Shown one piece after another: positions 8,649-18,795 of a DNA stretch of 64,000 nucleotides (positions are counted from its first letter, which is position 1; every line of letters starts with the position of its first letter). The stretch is from an uncultured Rhodocyclaceae bacterium (GTDB taxonomy: Bacteria > Pseudomonadota > Gammaproteobacteria > Burkholderiales > Rhodocyclaceae): NCBI GenBank assembly GCA_934271525.1, contig CAKQRL010000002.1:97293-161292 (forward strand), given 5' to 3'. The notes under the pieces are model-generated. The model was given only the letters and a program-made list of their open reading frames with translations, was not told where the DNA came from and ran no database searches. A program made the position numbers and the translations under genes.

Positions 8649-9401
8649 TTAAAATTCCGTCAACTCCCTTGCCTTATTCCTTAGTTTTGTTTTTAAAGCC
8701 AGCATATCATTTTGATTTTCTTCAATAATTTTCACAAAAACGCTACCAGCTACGATTTCATCAACAAACGGAGCGATGGTGCGAGCGGTTGCAGCGTTGG
8801 AGACGCCAAATCCGCCCAAAATTTTAGCCCCATTCTTTTTGAGTAACTTTAAAAAAGCAACCGTTTCATCGGTGATTTGCGTTTCAGAACCAGTGATTCC
8901 GCGCCGCAATGCCGCGTAAATCATCGGAAAATTTTCTTTTAATAAAAATTCAATGCGCGTTTTTGCCATTGATGGCGCCACCACGGGAATCATCATAATC
9001 TTTTGATTTTCCGCATTTTTTCGCAAATTTTCGTCACAATCAAAAGGCAAATCAGGCACAATCAAGGCATCCACGCCCGCCGCCTTTGCTTGCCTGCAAA
9101 AATTTTCAACGCCCGGGGTGAAAATTAGCGAGGCGTAGCTCATCAATGCCATTGACGTTTTTGGGTGTTGCGCCTTTAATTCTTTAATAAAATCAAAGGC
9201 TTGTGCCGTTTTGTAGCCATTTTGCAAAACGCGCGTGCAAGCGTTGGCAATAACCGCGCCATCCGCACTTGGGTCAGAAAATGGCAGTTGAATTTCAAGG
9301 GTTGTTGCCCCACCTTGAATTAAAGATTCTGCGGCGGCAAGCGCAATATTGCGATTGGGAAAATCCGCAATCAAATGACTCATCAATTTAATTTTTGGCA
9401 T
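8649..9401 (-). CDS. trpA: Tryptophan synthase alpha chain
   Basis: Cleaves indole-glycerol phosphate to indole and glyceraldehyde 3-phosphate in the last step of tryptophan synthesis, as the alpha subunit of the TrpA2B2 complex. The catalytic pair is visible as Glu36 and Asp47 in TLEIQLPFSDPSADG. ALIVPDLPFD, RRGITGSETQI and GGFGVSN fit the TIM barrel. It is short (250 aa against about 265) because it lacks the usual first dozen residues, and the LMSHLIADFPN start is unlike typical betaproteobacterial TrpA, a hint of transfer. GGAG precedes the ATG. It is last in the trp run; a repeat copy (9466-9477) lies between it and trpB. Confidence 0.93.
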   Translation of the reverse strand: MPKIKLMSHLIADFPNRNIALAAAESLIQGGATTLEIQLPFSDPSADGAVIANACTRVLQNGYKTAQAFDFIKELKAQHPKTSMALMSYASLIFTPGVENFCRQAKAAGVDALIVPDLPFDCDENLRKNAENQKIMMIPVVAPSMAKTRIEFLLKENFPMIYAALRRGITGSETQITDETVAFLKLLKKNGAKILGGFGVSNAATARTIAPFVDEIVAGSVFVKIIEENQNDMLALKTKLRNKARELTEF

Positions 9402-9404
9402 TAT

Positions 9405-9520
9405 TTTCTCCGTTCAAATATTCAAAAATTATTCAAAAAATATTCTATTTTCTTTGAATATATTTTCCACGGTAAACGCCAAATTATTTTCAAAAAACAT
9501 TCTATTTTCTCCGTTTTTTT
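9405..9520 (-). repeat. trpB-trpA spacer with local A/T-rich duplication and one repeat copy
   Basis: The spacer carries two similar stretches, one near 9427-9452 and one near 9484-9512, both of the form TCAAAAAA then ATTCTATTTTCT. An exact 12-mer copy (9466-9477) sits between them. It looks like duplication of the repeat's A/T arm. Confidence 0.45.
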
Positions 9521-10752
9521 TATTCTAATGCGGCAAGCTCATTTTTTAAAAACTCGCGCCATGCATCGCGCCGAAAATAAGGGCAAGTAATAAATAAATC
9601 TTTATCGCCCCGCCCGCTCATATTCAAAATAAGAATTTTATCTTTGGGCAAAGTCGGCGCCAATTTTAAAGCAAAGGCTGCCGCATGCGCGCTTTCTAAT
9701 GCAAAAACAAGCCCTTCGTTTTGCGCAAAAAAGCGCACAGCAGCCAACACTTCTGAATCGCTAACGCTTTGAAATTCCACGCGTTTTTCGTCTCCCAAAA
9801 AGGCAAGCTGCGGCCCGATGCCGCAATAATCCAAACCTGCTGACACCGAATAGGTCGGCAGCGCCTGCCCGTCTTCGTCCAGCAAAAAACGCGATTTGTA
9901 GCCTTGCAAAATGCCTTCTCTTGCCACACCCGACATCCGCACGGCGTTTTCTCCCACGTTTTCCCCTATTCCGCCCGCTTCTACGCCAATCAAGCGCACG
10001 TTTTCCTTTAAAAAGGGCGAAAAAAAGCCGATGGCGTTGCTGCCACCGCCCACGCAAGCAATCATCGCGGCAACATCGTTTAACGATACGCCTTTTTCAG
10101 CGATTTGTTGCTTTGTTTCTTTGCCGATGACGCTTTGGAATTCCCGCACAATATCTGGGAACGGTGCGGGACCAAGCGCTGAACCAAAAACATAATGCGT
10201 GTTTTCAGGGTCGGCTGCCCAAGCGCGCATTGCGTCATTTACTGCGTCTTTTAAGGTTTGTGTGCCGCCCAAAACCGAAACCACGCGGGCACCAAAGAGT
10301 TCCATTGTTGCCACGTTCGGTTGCTGGCGTTTGACGTCAACTGCGCCCATAAAAATAGTGCACTCCAAACCCAACTTGGCGCATACAGCCGCAGTGGCCA
10401 CGCCGTGTTGGCCTGCGCCAGTTTCGGCAATAATTTTCTTTTTGCCCATTTTTTTGGCAAGCAAACATTGCCCCAAGGCATTGTTGATTTTGTGTGCGCC
10501 TGTGTTGGCAAGCCCTTCTAATTTAATAAAAATTTGCGCACCGCCAAGTTTTTTAGAGGCGTTTTCCGCTTTTAAAAAAGGCGTGGGGCGACCCACAAAA
10601 TCTTTTAAAAGATTTTCAAATTCTTTTTTAAATTGCGGATTCGCCCACGCTTTTTGAAATTCTATTTCCAAAGCGTCTAAAACACTGCGCAAAACTTCTG
10701 CCACGTATTTGCCGCCAAATCTGCCGAAAAAACCATTGTTGGACATAATCAT
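9520..10752 (-). CDS. trpB: Tryptophan synthase beta chain
   Basis: PLP enzyme that condenses indole with serine to give tryptophan. The PLP lysine is in GAHKINNALGQ; the phosphate-binding loop is CVGGGSNAIG, and ETGAGQHGVA contains the catalytic-site glutamate. Length (410 aa) is normal. The ATG at 10752 overlaps the trpCF stop codon (ATGA); a second ATG at 10746 (MSNNGFFGRFGGKY) is equally possible. It follows trpCF and precedes trpA, the classic order. Confidence 0.96.
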   Translation of the reverse strand: MIMSNNGFFGRFGGKYVAEVLRSVLDALEIEFQKAWANPQFKKEFENLLKDFVGRPTPFLKAENASKKLGGAQIFIKLEGLANTGAHKINNALGQCLLAKKMGKKKIIAETGAGQHGVATAAVCAKLGLECTIFMGAVDVKRQQPNVATMELFGARVVSVLGGTQTLKDAVNDAMRAWAADPENTHYVFGSALGPAPFPDIVREFQSVIGKETKQQIAEKGVSLNDVAAMIACVGGGSNAIGFFSPFLKENVRLIGVEAGGIGENVGENAVRMSGVAREGILQGYKSRFLLDEDGQALPTYSVSAGLDYCGIGPQLAFLGDEKRVEFQSVSDSEVLAAVRFFAQNEGLVFALESAHAAAFALKLAPTLPKDKILILNMSGRGDKDLFITCPYFRRDAWREFLKNELAALE

Positions 10753-12218
10753 TTTTTATTTAAAAGTTGAAAAAACTGCTTGATTTTAAAAAAATCTTTA
10801 ATTCCGGGCGATTGTTCTAAACCGCTTGCCAAATCAATTAAATCGGGCGCATATTCTTTTAAAATAAAACCAATATTTTCATTATTCATTCCACCTGCCA
10901 AAAAAAGCGGCATTATTTTTTTTGCGCTGAGAATTAAATTTTGATGGATTGCTTTACCACTTCCTTCCCCAGAATCAATTAAAACTCGTGGAAATCCTTT
11001 TTTAAAAAAATCTTGAATTTTGTTTAAATCATTTTCATTTTTCATAATTACCACTGGAAAACGTGGAATATGATAAAAATCCGCATTATTTAATAAAGGA
11101 ATTGAAATATTATGAAATTGAATGGCATCAATTAAATTTTCTTTTACACATTCAACTGCCAAGGGTATTTCATTTTCATCAGCAATCACGCCGATTCGTT
11201 TTGTATTTTTAAAATCTAATTTTTCAGCGCATTCTTTTAAAAAAGATTTTGTAATGATTCGTTTGGATTTTTTTGTCAAAACAAAGCCTAAAAAATCGGG
11301 GTTGTAATTCAAAATATTTTGGGTATCTTCAATATTGGTTAGACCGCAGATTTTAATTAAAGGCGCAGAATTACGTTTAATAAAATGCTGATAAAAATCC
11401 CCTACTTTGCTTTTTGGCGTGGTTTCAAATGTTTTGGTAAAAATGCGGGCGTTTTGGGGATTTTGTGCGGCGGCTTCGCCTAATAAAATGCCGTGAAAAC
11501 CCAATAATGCAGGCAATGCGGCAGCCGATTCCGACAAAATGCCACTTTCAAAAACAATGGGCAACTGCGGAAAATCTTGGTGAATTTGCGATTTTATTTT
11601 TAAAGGATAAAGCAAATCCATCGCAAAGGTTTTTAAATCACGGGCATTAACACCCACTACAATATTTTTAAAATCGTTTTTATTTAAAACAAAACGCAGT
11701 TTATTTAAATCTTCATTTTCACGCACTTCAAATAAAACGGATAAACCAAAACTTTCTGCCGTTTTAAATAAATTTAAGATTTCATTTTCACTTAAAATAC
11801 GGGCGATAATTAAAACCGCATCAGCGCCAGCGCGGTAGGCAATTTCAATATCTTCGGCATTGAATAAAAAATCTTTTCTTAAAATGGCAGGTTTTTGTTT
11901 TAAATTTAAAGTATCAACCGCGCGTGCCGCATCCATCAAATCAATTAAAGAACCGCCAAAAAAATGGCGCTCGGTTAAAACGGAAATGGCGCGCGCGTTA
12001 TTTTCTGCGTAAACCTGTGCGGTTTCAAAAGCATTTAAATTGGGCGCAATGTTGCCTTTGCTTGGCGATTTTCTTTTGATTTCCAAAATAATGCCTTTTT
12101 CTTTTAAAAAAGGCGTTATCTCCCGCCGCCGTTCTTTGGGAATATCAAAACCGAATCCTGCTCCCAAAACATTTAAATCTTCTCTGCGTTTTTGAATAAT
12201 TTTTTCTAAAATATCCAT
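10749..12218 (-). CDS. trpCF: Fused indole-3-glycerol phosphate synthase / phosphoribosylanthranilate isomerase
   Basis: Two TIM barrels in one chain (489 aa) catalysing consecutive steps: PRA isomerisation (C-terminal TrpF part) and ring closure to indole-glycerol phosphate (N-terminal TrpC part). TrpC shows LEIKRKSPSKGNI, LRKDFLFNAEDIEIAYRAG and VVGVNARDLKTF. TrpF starts near residue 285 with LIKICGLTNIEDTQ and ends with FLAGGMNNENI and DLASGLEQSPGIKD. The start is ATG 12218, one base after the fic stop codon, implying coupling. Betaproteobacteria usually have separate trpC and trpF, so the fusion is unusual for the presumed host. Confidence 0.95.
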   Translation of the reverse strand: MDILEKIIQKRREDLNVLGAGFGFDIPKERRREITPFLKEKGIILEIKRKSPSKGNIAPNLNAFETAQVYAENNARAISVLTERHFFGGSLIDLMDAARAVDTLNLKQKPAILRKDFLFNAEDIEIAYRAGADAVLIIARILSENEILNLFKTAESFGLSVLFEVRENEDLNKLRFVLNKNDFKNIVVGVNARDLKTFAMDLLYPLKIKSQIHQDFPQLPIVFESGILSESAAALPALLGFHGILLGEAAAQNPQNARIFTKTFETTPKSKVGDFYQHFIKRNSAPLIKICGLTNIEDTQNILNYNPDFLGFVLTKKSKRIITKSFLKECAEKLDFKNTKRIGVIADENEIPLAVECVKENLIDAIQFHNISIPLLNNADFYHIPRFPVVIMKNENDLNKIQDFFKKGFPRVLIDSGEGSGKAIHQNLILSAKKIMPLFLAGGMNNENIGFILKEYAPDLIDLASGLEQSPGIKDFFKIKQFFQLLNKK

Positions 12219-12219
12219 G

Positions 12220-12753
12220 TTAATTCTCATAAAAATAAGATTGTTCAATGCCTTTAAAAATGGCATTTAAATCATCGGTGTTTTTGGAAAGATTGGGTTG
12301 AATTAAGGATTTTAATTCTAAATCATTCACAGGGCTGCGCTCCATCGCTTGCAAATATTTGTGTTTATCAATATTTTGCCACGCCACAACAACGCCTAAT
12401 TGTTGCTTTAAAATCAAATCCAACCAAATACGTGTTGCCCTGCCGTTGCCTTCCAAAAAAGGATGGGCAATATTCATTTCAGTATATTTGGCGATGATTT
12501 CTTCAAAATTATTTTGCGGCATAGAATCAATTGTTTTTAATACCGCATTTAAATACAAAACATTGGCAAAACGAAAATTGCTTTTTGAAATATTGTGGTT
12601 GCGAATTTCACCAGCAAAATCATAAAGACCGCCAAAAATATAACGATGAATTGCCTTTAAGCCCGCCGTGGTGCCGACTTCTATTTTTTGAATATCACCG
12701 CTTTGAAAAAGCCGCTTGGCATTTTCTAGGCTTTTTAAATCCAAATCATTCAT
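12220..12753 (-). CDS. Class III-like Fic domain protein (probable AMP transferase)
   Basis: Fic proteins transfer AMP (or other groups) from nucleotides to target-protein hydroxyls. The active-site motif [12 protein letters not shown] is complete, with the catalytic His, the acidic residue and the phosphate-binding Gly/Asn/Arg. The C-terminal helix reads [11 protein letters not shown] and fits the autoinhibitory pattern (S/T)xxxE(G/N) carried C-terminally by class III Fic proteins such as the neisserial one; length (177 aa) agrees. It sits inside the trp operon: 17 bases after trpGD, with that spacer made of the repeat's A/T arm, and one base before trpCF. No antitoxin partner is needed for class III. 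Its target here is unknown; gyrase subunits are targets of related enzymes. Confidence 0.9.
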   Translation of the reverse strand: MNDLDLKSLENAKRLFQSGDIQKIEVGTTAGLKAIHRYIFGGLYDFAGEIRNHNISKSNFRFANVLYLNAVLKTIDSMPQNNFEEIIAKYTEMNIAHPFLEGNGRATRIWLDLILKQQLGVVVAWQNIDKHKYLQAMERSPVNDLELKSLIQPNLSKNTDDLNAIFKGIEQSYFYEN

Positions 12754-12770
12754 TTTTTTGAAAATTTTTT

Positions 12771-14375
12771 TCAGTTCACCGTGGAAAATTGGATGATTTC
12801 TTGGAGTTTGGCTCTGGCAGTGCCGCTTCGGATGGTTTGGCGGGCAAGTTCAATGCCGCCTTCCAAAGTTTTTGCTTGTTGGGCAAGCCACAACAATGCT
12901 CCAGCATTAAGAGCCACAGCTTCAAAAATGGTGTGATTGCCTTGATTTTCCAAAACTTTTTTGGCGGCAATGGCATTTTGTGCGGCGTCACCTCCCAAAA
13001 GTTCGGATTCTCTGACGTTTTTAACGCCTAGTTTTTCGGGGAAAATCGTCAGCATCTGGGCTTTTTCATTGTCCAAATAAAAAGCGTGTGTGGGCGCAAA
13101 GGGCGAGATTTCATCAAAACCATCCTCAGATGCCACGGTTAAAACACGCTTTAAGCCGAGTTCAAAAGCCGCGCGGGCGTAAATTTCCAACAAATTTTTG
13201 TCATAAACGCCAAGCAAAGCGATTGTTGCGCCTGCGGGATTTAAAAGCGGGCCTAATAAATTCATAATGGTTTTAATGCCCAAAGCAGCGCGAACGGGTG
13301 CTGCAAAACGCATTGCCGCGTGGTAGATGGGCGCCATCAAAAAACAAAATCCGGTTTTTTCCAAAAGTTGCGCGGTTTGATTAGGATTGGCAAAAATAGG
13401 AATGCCCAAACTTTCAAAAAAATCCGCCGCGCCCGATTTGGAACTCACCGCGCGGTTGCCGTGTTTGGCAACTTGAACACCTGCCGATGCCGCCACAATG
13501 GCACTCAATGATGAAATATTAAACGAACCTTTTGCATCGCCGCCAGTGCCCACAATTTCGCACAAGTTTTCTTTTAAAGATTCGGGCACAACAAAAGGCG
13601 TTTGGCGTTTTAAAATGGCGCGCGCCGAACCCACCAATTCCGAAGTTGCCACACCTTTTGCCGCCATTGCCGTTAAAAGTGAAGCCATCACGCGCTCATC
13701 CATTGTGCCATCTGTAAGGTTGGTCATCAAATCAAAAGCGGTTTGTTCATCCAAATCTTTGTTTTTAAAGAGATTTTCCAAAATTTTGGCGTGCGGCAAA
13801 TTGTCGCGGCGGTAATTTAAAAACGCCGCCAACAACGCCTTGCCCTTTTCGCTTTCAACACTTTCGGGGTGAAATTGCACGCCTTCCAAATCAAAAATTT
13901 TGTGGCGAATGCCCATTACTTCACCATCTTGCGCGCGTGCGGTAACTTCCAAACAATCGGGAATGGTTTTTTCCAAAACCGCCAATGAATGGTAACGCGT
14001 AAAGCGCGCGCGCTTGCCGATGTTGCGGAAAAGCCCACGCCCGTCTAATAAAATATCCTGCGCATCGCCATGGCAAATGGCTTTGGCGCGGGCAACTGTT
14101 GCGCCCAAGGTTTCGGCAATGACTTGATGCCCCAAACAAACGCCTAAAATCGGTTTTTTGCCCATAAAATGCCGCACAACATCGGCACAAATGCCAGAAT
14201 CGCGCGGGGCGCCGGGGCCGGGCGACAAAACAATATGCGTTGGATTGAATGTTTCAATTTCTGCTAGGCTGATTTCATCGTTGCGTTTGACCACAATTGG
14301 CGCATCAGTTAGCGTTGCCAACAATTGCGTGATGTTGAATGTAAAAGAATCGTAATTGTCTATGACCAAAATCAT
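12771..14375 (-). CDS. trpGD: Fused anthranilate synthase glutamine amidotransferase / anthranilate phosphoribosyltransferase
   Basis: The N-terminal TrpG part (about 1-195) supplies ammonia to TrpE: nucleophile in [14 protein letters not shown], with His and Glu in [11 protein letters not shown]. The C-terminal TrpD part (about 200-530) transfers phosphoribose to anthranilate: [17 protein letters not shown] and [15 protein letters not shown] are its substrate-binding loops. Length 534 aa fits the E. coli-type fusion; betaproteobacteria usually have separate genes. The last five residues, FSTVN, and the stop codon are encoded by a repeat copy (12774-12785), so the C-terminus was shaped by the repeat. 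trpE lies just upstream. Confidence 0.95.
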   Translation of the reverse strand: MILVIDNYDSFTFNITQLLATLTDAPIVVKRNDEISLAEIETFNPTHIVLSPGPGAPRDSGICADVVRHFMGKKPILGVCLGHQVIAETLGATVARAKAICHGDAQDILLDGRGLFRNIGKRARFTRYHSLAVLEKTIPDCLEVTARAQDGEVMGIRHKIFDLEGVQFHPESVESEKGKALLAAFLNYRRDNLPHAKILENLFKNKDLDEQTAFDLMTNLTDGTMDERVMASLLTAMAAKGVATSELVGSARAILKRQTPFVVPESLKENLCEIVGTGGDAKGSFNISSLSAIVAASAGVQVAKHGNRAVSSKSGAADFFESLGIPIFANPNQTAQLLEKTGFCFLMAPIYHAAMRFAAPVRAALGIKTIMNLLGPLLNPAGATIALLGVYDKNLLEIYARAAFELGLKRVLTVASEDGFDEISPFAPTHAFYLDNEKAQMLTIFPEKLGVKNVRESELLGGDAAQNAIAAKKVLENQGNHTIFEAVALNAGALLWLAQQAKTLEGGIELARQTIRSGTARAKLQEIIQFSTVN

Positions 14376-14387
14376 TTTTGCGCCTCT

Positions 14388-15824
14388 TTATTTGGTTAAA
14401 ACGTCCGCCATTGCGCCTAATTTGGCAACCGTTTCCAAAAATTCTTTTTCGGGGTCAGAATCCCAAACAATGCCGCCGCCCGCTTGCAAGGTGTAAATGC
14501 CGTTTTGAACAAGTGCCGCGCGGATGGTGATGCAAAAATCCAAGTCGCCACTGGTTGCCATATAACCCACGGCGCCGGCGTAAAAACGGCGTTTTTCTGT
14601 TTCCAACGTGCTTAAAATTTCAATGGCACTGATTTTGGGCGCACCGCTTACTGTTCCTGCTGGAAAAGCTGCCCGCAAAGCTTCTGCCGCCGAAATGCCG
14701 TTTTTGAGTTCGCCTTGCACAATGCTAACCAAATGAATCACGTGGCTGAAAAACTCACATTCGGCGTATTGCGTAAGTTGCACCGAACCCGCTTTGCACA
14801 CGCGCCCCAAGTCATTTCTTGCCAAATCCACCAACATCAAATGCTCGGCGCGCTCTTTTTTGTCTGCCTTTAATTGCGCGCAAAGTAAGGCGTCTTTGGC
14901 TTCCGAGTCGCTGCGCGGGATGGTGCCGGCAATGGGGTGAATGCTTGCTTTTTTGCCGCGCACGCGAATCAAACTCTCGGGCGATGCGCCAAGTAGCGCA
15001 AAATCGCCAAAATCCACATAAAACAAATAAGGCGAAGGGTTGAGTTTTCTTAATTTGCCGTAAATTAAAAGCGGCGCGGCATCGCTTTTGATTTGCAATC
15101 GGCGGCTGGGCACCGCTTGAATAATATTGCCGCATTCAATATGCGTTTTTAATGTTTGAACTTTTTCAATATATTCGGCTTTGGAATTTTTTAAATCCGT
15201 TAAAATTTCAAAAGATGGATTTTCATTTTCTTCTTCAATATAAGAAAAATCCATGTCTTTTAAACGTTTTAATAATTTTTTAAGCGCCAATTCCAAATCA
15301 ATTTCGTGTTCTTTATAATTTAAACCAAAAATATGAATGGTTTCGGTAAAATGGTCTAAAACAATATAAAAATGCCCAACCACAAACAAAGCATCGGGTA
15401 AATTTAAAGGATCATTTTGATTTTTTAAAATTACCTTGTCGCAATGCTGCACAAATTCATAACTTAAAAAACCAATGCCTGCGCCCGGCAAAGGAATATG
15501 CAGTTTTTGAATATCATCTGGAATTTGATTTTGTTGGGTAATATAAAGCAAGGCATCCAAAATATCCGCTTTTTTTTCTCTTAAAAGCGCATCGCGACTT
15601 TTAAAATTGCATTGAAATTCTTTTTCTTTTTTTTCTATTTTAAAAAATACTTTTTCTTTTTTTTGAATAATTTGAAAAGCTTCATCCACCATTAAAATAG
15701 AAAAACGCTCTCTGCCTTTTTGAAAACTAGCCGATTCCAAAATGGCGCGCGCTTGAATTTTTTTGGCTAATAAAAAAGGCGTGTAGCGCGTATTTTCAAT
15801 TTGCGCATAAACAAAGTTTTTCAT
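14388..15824 (-). CDS. trpE: Anthranilate synthase component I
   Basis: Makes anthranilate from chorismate with ammonia delivered by TrpG. The chorismate-binding domain is clear: IHPIAGTIPR, LMLVDLARNDLGRVC, FPAGTVSGAPKISAIEIL and GGGIVWDSDPEKEFLET. The start is ATG 15824 (MKNFVYAQIEN), with AAGGA upstream, giving 478 aa; the frame stays open for another 98 codons upstream but that part runs across the repeat palindrome and into asd and has no homology. The N-terminal third is more divergent and AT-rich. First gene of the trp block; a repeat palindrome separates it from asd. No leader peptide or attenuator was recognised. Confidence 0.95.
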   Translation of the reverse strand: MKNFVYAQIENTRYTPFLLAKKIQARAILESASFQKGRERFSILMVDEAFQIIQKKEKVFFKIEKKEKEFQCNFKSRDALLREKKADILDALLYITQQNQIPDDIQKLHIPLPGAGIGFLSYEFVQHCDKVILKNQNDPLNLPDALFVVGHFYIVLDHFTETIHIFGLNYKEHEIDLELALKKLLKRLKDMDFSYIEEENENPSFEILTDLKNSKAEYIEKVQTLKTHIECGNIIQAVPSRRLQIKSDAAPLLIYGKLRKLNPSPYLFYVDFGDFALLGASPESLIRVRGKKASIHPIAGTIPRSDSEAKDALLCAQLKADKKERAEHLMLVDLARNDLGRVCKAGSVQLTQYAECEFFSHVIHLVSIVQGELKNGISAAEALRAAFPAGTVSGAPKISAIEILSTLETEKRRFYAGAVGYMATSGDLDFCITIRAALVQNGIYTLQAGGGIVWDSDPEKEFLETVAKLGAMADVLTK

Positions 15825-15843
15825 TTTTAAAAAATCCTTTTTT

Positions 15844-15894
15844 TCCACGGTCAACCCAAAAAAATTTTCAAATTTTTTTGCTGTTGACCGTGGA
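15844..15894 (-). terminator. 51-bp repeat palindrome between asd and trpE
   Basis: Plus copy 15844-15855 and minus copy 15883-15894, both with variable base C, so the arms pair fully, around an A/T core. It lies 13 bases past the asd stop codon and may end the leu-asd transcript, with partial read-through into trpE possible. Confidence 0.6.
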
Positions 15895-15907
15895 TTTTTG
15901 TGTTTTT

Positions 15908-17041
15908 TTAATGTTCCAACAAAATTTTCAACATTCGGCGCAACGGTTCGGCAGCACCCCACAAAAGCTGGTCGCCACACGTGAAAGCCGCCAAATAATC
16001 TTCGCCCATCGCCATTTTGTGCAAGCGCCCAACCGGCACATTTAAAGTGCCGGTCACCTTGGCTGGCGTTAATTCTGCTTCGGTGATTTCGCGCTCGTTG
16101 GGAATGACTTTTGCCCATTGGTTGGCGTTTTGTATGGCGTTTTCAATATCAGGCAAAGGCACGTTTTTTTTGAGTTTGATGGTCAAGGCTTGGCTGTGGC
16201 AACGCATCGCGCCAACTCTTATGCAAAGTCCATCAATGGGAATGGCGCCTTGTGTGCGAAACGGCGGATTACCCAAAATTTTGTTGCATTCTGCGCCGCC
16301 CTTCCATTCTTCTTTGGATTGGCCGAATTCCACCGGCACATCAATCCACGGAATCAGCGAGCCAGCAAGCGCGGTGTTGCGAAAATTCTTTTTGGGGAAT
16401 TCATCGCTGCGGATGGCGGCGGCAACTTTTTGATCAATTTCCAAAATGGCAGAAGATGGGTTTTCCAACAAATCCTTTACCGAATTGTGAATAAAACCCA
16501 TTTGCGCAATCAATTCACGCATATTTTGTGCGCCCGCGCCCGATGCTGCTTGGTAAGTCATCGCGGAAATCCATTCCACCCAATCGTTTTGGAACAAACC
16601 GCCCAAACCCATCAACATTAAAGAAACGGTGCAGTTGCCGCCAATCCAATTGAGATTGCCTTTTGACAACGCATTGTGGATAACCTTTAAATTCACCGGG
16701 TCCAAAACAATGATGGCATCGTCTTTCATCCGCAAGGTGGAAGCCGCATCAATCCAATGCCCTTTCCAGCCTGCGTTGCGAATTTTGGGAAAAATTTCCT
16801 TGGTGTAATCACCGCCTTGGCAACTCAACAAAATATCGCATTCTTTTAAAGCGTGAATATCGTTGGCATCTTGCAAAGTTTTTTCTGCCAGAACGCCGCC
16901 AAATTGCGGCGCTTTTTGCCCTGCCGCCGAGGTTGAAAAATAAACAGGTTCAAAGGTTTTAAAATCGCCTTCTGCTTCCATTCTTTGCATCAAAACGGAA
17001 CCAACCATTCCGCGCCAGCCGATTAAACCAACTTTTTTCAT
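15908..17041 (-). CDS. asd: Aspartate-semialdehyde dehydrogenase
   Basis: Reduces aspartyl phosphate to aspartate semialdehyde for lysine, threonine, methionine and diaminopimelate synthesis. NADP-binding N-terminus [18 protein letters not shown]; active-site cysteine in [13 protein letters not shown]; the catalytic-domain loop [12 protein letters not shown] follows. 377 aa, the proteobacterial form. AAAGGA precedes the ATG. It follows leuB by 16 bases; leuC-leuD-leuB-asd is a common betaproteobacterial order. Confidence 0.96.
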   Translation of the reverse strand: MKKVGLIGWRGMVGSVLMQRMEAEGDFKTFEPVYFSTSAAGQKAPQFGGVLAEKTLQDANDIHALKECDILLSCQGGDYTKEIFPKIRNAGWKGHWIDAASTLRMKDDAIIVLDPVNLKVIHNALSKGNLNWIGGNCTVSLMLMGLGGLFQNDWVEWISAMTYQAASGAGAQNMRELIAQMGFIHNSVKDLLENPSSAILEIDQKVAAAIRSDEFPKKNFRNTALAGSLIPWIDVPVEFGQSKEEWKGGAECNKILGNPPFRTQGAIPIDGLCIRVGAMRCHSQALTIKLKKNVPLPDIENAIQNANQWAKVIPNEREITEAELTPAKVTGTLNVPVGRLHKMAMGEDYLAAFTCGDQLLWGAAEPLRRMLKILLEH

Positions 17042-17057
17042 TTTTTAATCCTTTCAT

Positions 17058-18116
17058 TTATAAATTGCGAATAACGGCATCCGCCATTTCCACTGTGCCA
17101 ACCTTAACTCTGCCAGCTTCAAAAATATCCACGGTTCTAAAACCTTGTTGCAAAGTTTTTTGAACGGCGTTTTCAATGGCGCGCGCTTCGTTTTCCATAG
17201 AAAAACTATAACGCAACAACATTGCCGCCGATAAAATCGTAGCCAAGGGATTCGCCACGTTTTTTCCCGCAATATCGGGTGCCGAGCCGTGCGAAGGTTC
17301 AAACAAACCTTTGCCCGTTTCGTTTAAAGAAGCCGAGGGCAACATACCAATGGAACCAGTGAGCATTGCCGCTTCGTCCGACAAAATATCGCCAAAAATA
17401 TTGCCCGTTAAAAGCACATCAAATTGTTTGGGGTAACGCACCAACTGCATGGCGGCGTTATCCACCAACATATGCGAAAGTTCCACGTCTGGATATTCTT
17501 TGGCAAGGTCGCTTACCACATCGCGCCAAAGTTGGGTGGTTTCCAGCACATTCATTTTGTCAATGGAACACACTTTTTTTGAGCGTTTTTGCGCGGCTTC
17601 AAAGGCAATTTTGGCAATGCGTTTGATTTCTGATTCGCTGTAAATCATGGTGTTGATGCCAACGCGCTCGCCGTTTTTGGTTTCAATGCCGCGCGGGTTG
17701 CCAAAATAAATATCGCCCGTTAATTCACGCACAATCAAAATATCCAAACCTGCCACAATTTCAGGTTTTAAAGTGGAAGCATTGGCAAGTTCTTCATACA
17801 AAATTGCCGGGCGCAAATTGGCAAACAAACCCAAATCTTTGCGGATTGCCAAAAGCCCTTTTTCTGGGCGTTTTTCACGCGGATAAGAATCCCATTTTGG
17901 GCCGCCCACCGCGCCCAACAAAACCGCGTCCGCTTCTTTTGCCAGTTTTTGCGTTGATTCAGGATAAGGCGAATCATAAGCATCAATTGCCGCGCCGCCC
18001 AACAATGCGTTTTCAAATTCAAGCCCGATTTTTAAGGCTTTTAACACGCGCACGGCGGCAGTGGTAATTTCAGCGCCAATGCCGTCTCCTTCCAATACAC
18101 AAATTTTTTTTGCCAT
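17058..18116 (-). CDS. leuB: 3-isopropylmalate dehydrogenase
   Basis: NAD-dependent oxidative decarboxylation of 3-isopropylmalate in leucine synthesis. Motifs: [18 protein letters not shown] at the N-terminus, [30 protein letters not shown], and the nucleotide-binding end [14 protein letters not shown] with [14 protein letters not shown]. 352 aa, normal. AGGACA precedes the ATG. It lies 24 bases after leuD. Confidence 0.97.
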   Translation of the reverse strand: MAKKICVLEGDGIGAEITTAAVRVLKALKIGLEFENALLGGAAIDAYDSPYPESTQKLAKEADAVLLGAVGGPKWDSYPREKRPEKGLLAIRKDLGLFANLRPAILYEELANASTLKPEIVAGLDILIVRELTGDIYFGNPRGIETKNGERVGINTMIYSESEIKRIAKIAFEAAQKRSKKVCSIDKMNVLETTQLWRDVVSDLAKEYPDVELSHMLVDNAAMQLVRYPKQFDVLLTGNIFGDILSDEAAMLTGSIGMLPSASLNETGKGLFEPSHGSAPDIAGKNVANPLATILSAAMLLRYSFSMENEARAIENAVQKTLQQGFRTVDIFEAGRVKVGTVEMADAVIRNL

Positions 18117-18140
18117 TTTTTGTCCTAAAAAAAGTTGCGG

Positions 18141-18785
18141 TTATGCCTGAAAAAGCCATGGTTTTTCTTGGCGGCGTTTGTTTTCAAAAGCCAAAATTTC
18201 ATCTTGGTGGCGCAAAGTCAAACCGATATCATCCCAACCATTTAACAAACATTCACGCCGAAAATCATCTATTTCAAATGAAAATTTTTTGCCGTTGACC
18301 GTGGAAAAAATTTGTTTTTTCTCCAAATCCACGGTGAGCGTGAAATTTTTTTCATTTTTGGCTAAATCAAACAATTCGTTGATTTCGTTTTCTTTTAAAA
18401 CAATGGGCAACAAGCCATTTTTAAAAGAATTGTTGTAAAAAATATCCGCAAAACTCTGCGCGATAATCACGCGAAAACCATAATCCATGAGCGCCCACGG
18501 CGCGTGTTCGCGCGATGAACCGCAACCAAAATTTTGGCGCGCAAGCAAAATTTCAGCGTGTTGGTATTGCGGAAAATTCAGCACAAAATCCATATTTTTT
18601 GGGCGAAGGGCGCAATCCATTCCGGGTTCGCCTTTGTCCAAATAACGCCATTCATCAAACAAATTGGCGCCAAAACCCGTGCGTTTGATGGATTTTAAAA
18701 ATTGCTTGGGAATAATCGCATCGGTATCCACATTGTTGCGCTCCAATGGCACCACAATGCTACTTAAAGTTTTAAAAGGATTCAT
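18141..18785 (-). CDS. leuD: 3-isopropylmalate dehydratase small subunit
   Basis: Swivelling domain of isopropylmalate isomerase; works with Leu[19 protein letters not shown] and [15 protein letters not shown] are diagnostic. The start is ATG 18785 (MNPFKTLSS), giving 214 aa. Two repeat copies are coding: one exact at 18294-18305 read as IFSTVN, one near-copy at 18328-18339 read as LTVDLE, in outward-facing arrangement. They lie in a variable surface stretch between the core and the C-terminal [17 protein letters not shown]. Confidence 0.96.
   Translation of the reverse strand: MNPFKTLSSIVVPLERNNVDTDAIIPKQFLKSIKRTGFGANLFDEWRYLDKGEPGMDCALRPKNMDFVLNFPQYQHAEILLARQNFGCGSSREHAPWALMDYGFRVIIAQSFADIFYNNSFKNGLLPIVLKENEINELFDLAKNEKNFTLTVDLEKKQIFSTVNGKKFSFEIDDFRRECLLNGWDDIGLTLRHQDEILAFENKRRQEKPWLFQA
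18294..18339. repeat. Outward-facing repeat pair inside leuD
   Basis: Exact minus copy 18294-18305 followed by a near-copy in plus orientation at 18328-18339 (one mismatch). Both are translated as part of LeuD. The 46-bp span equals that of the outward pairs at 41497 and 55094. Confidence 0.6.
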
Positions 18786-18795
18786 TTTTTTGCCT

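Noticed and set aside
15825..15907. trp leader peptide or attenuator before trpE
   Set aside because: No short frame with tandem Trp codons; the hairpin there is the dispersed repeat palindrome.
15825..16118. 98-codon upstream extension of trpE
   Set aside because: It crosses the repeat palindrome and the asd 3' end in another frame; MKNFVYAQ with AAGGA upstream is the natural start.
17106..17119. TCCACGGTTCT in leuB and CCACGGTTAAAAC in trpGD as repeat copies
   Set aside because: They match only about eight core bases and lack the A/T arm.
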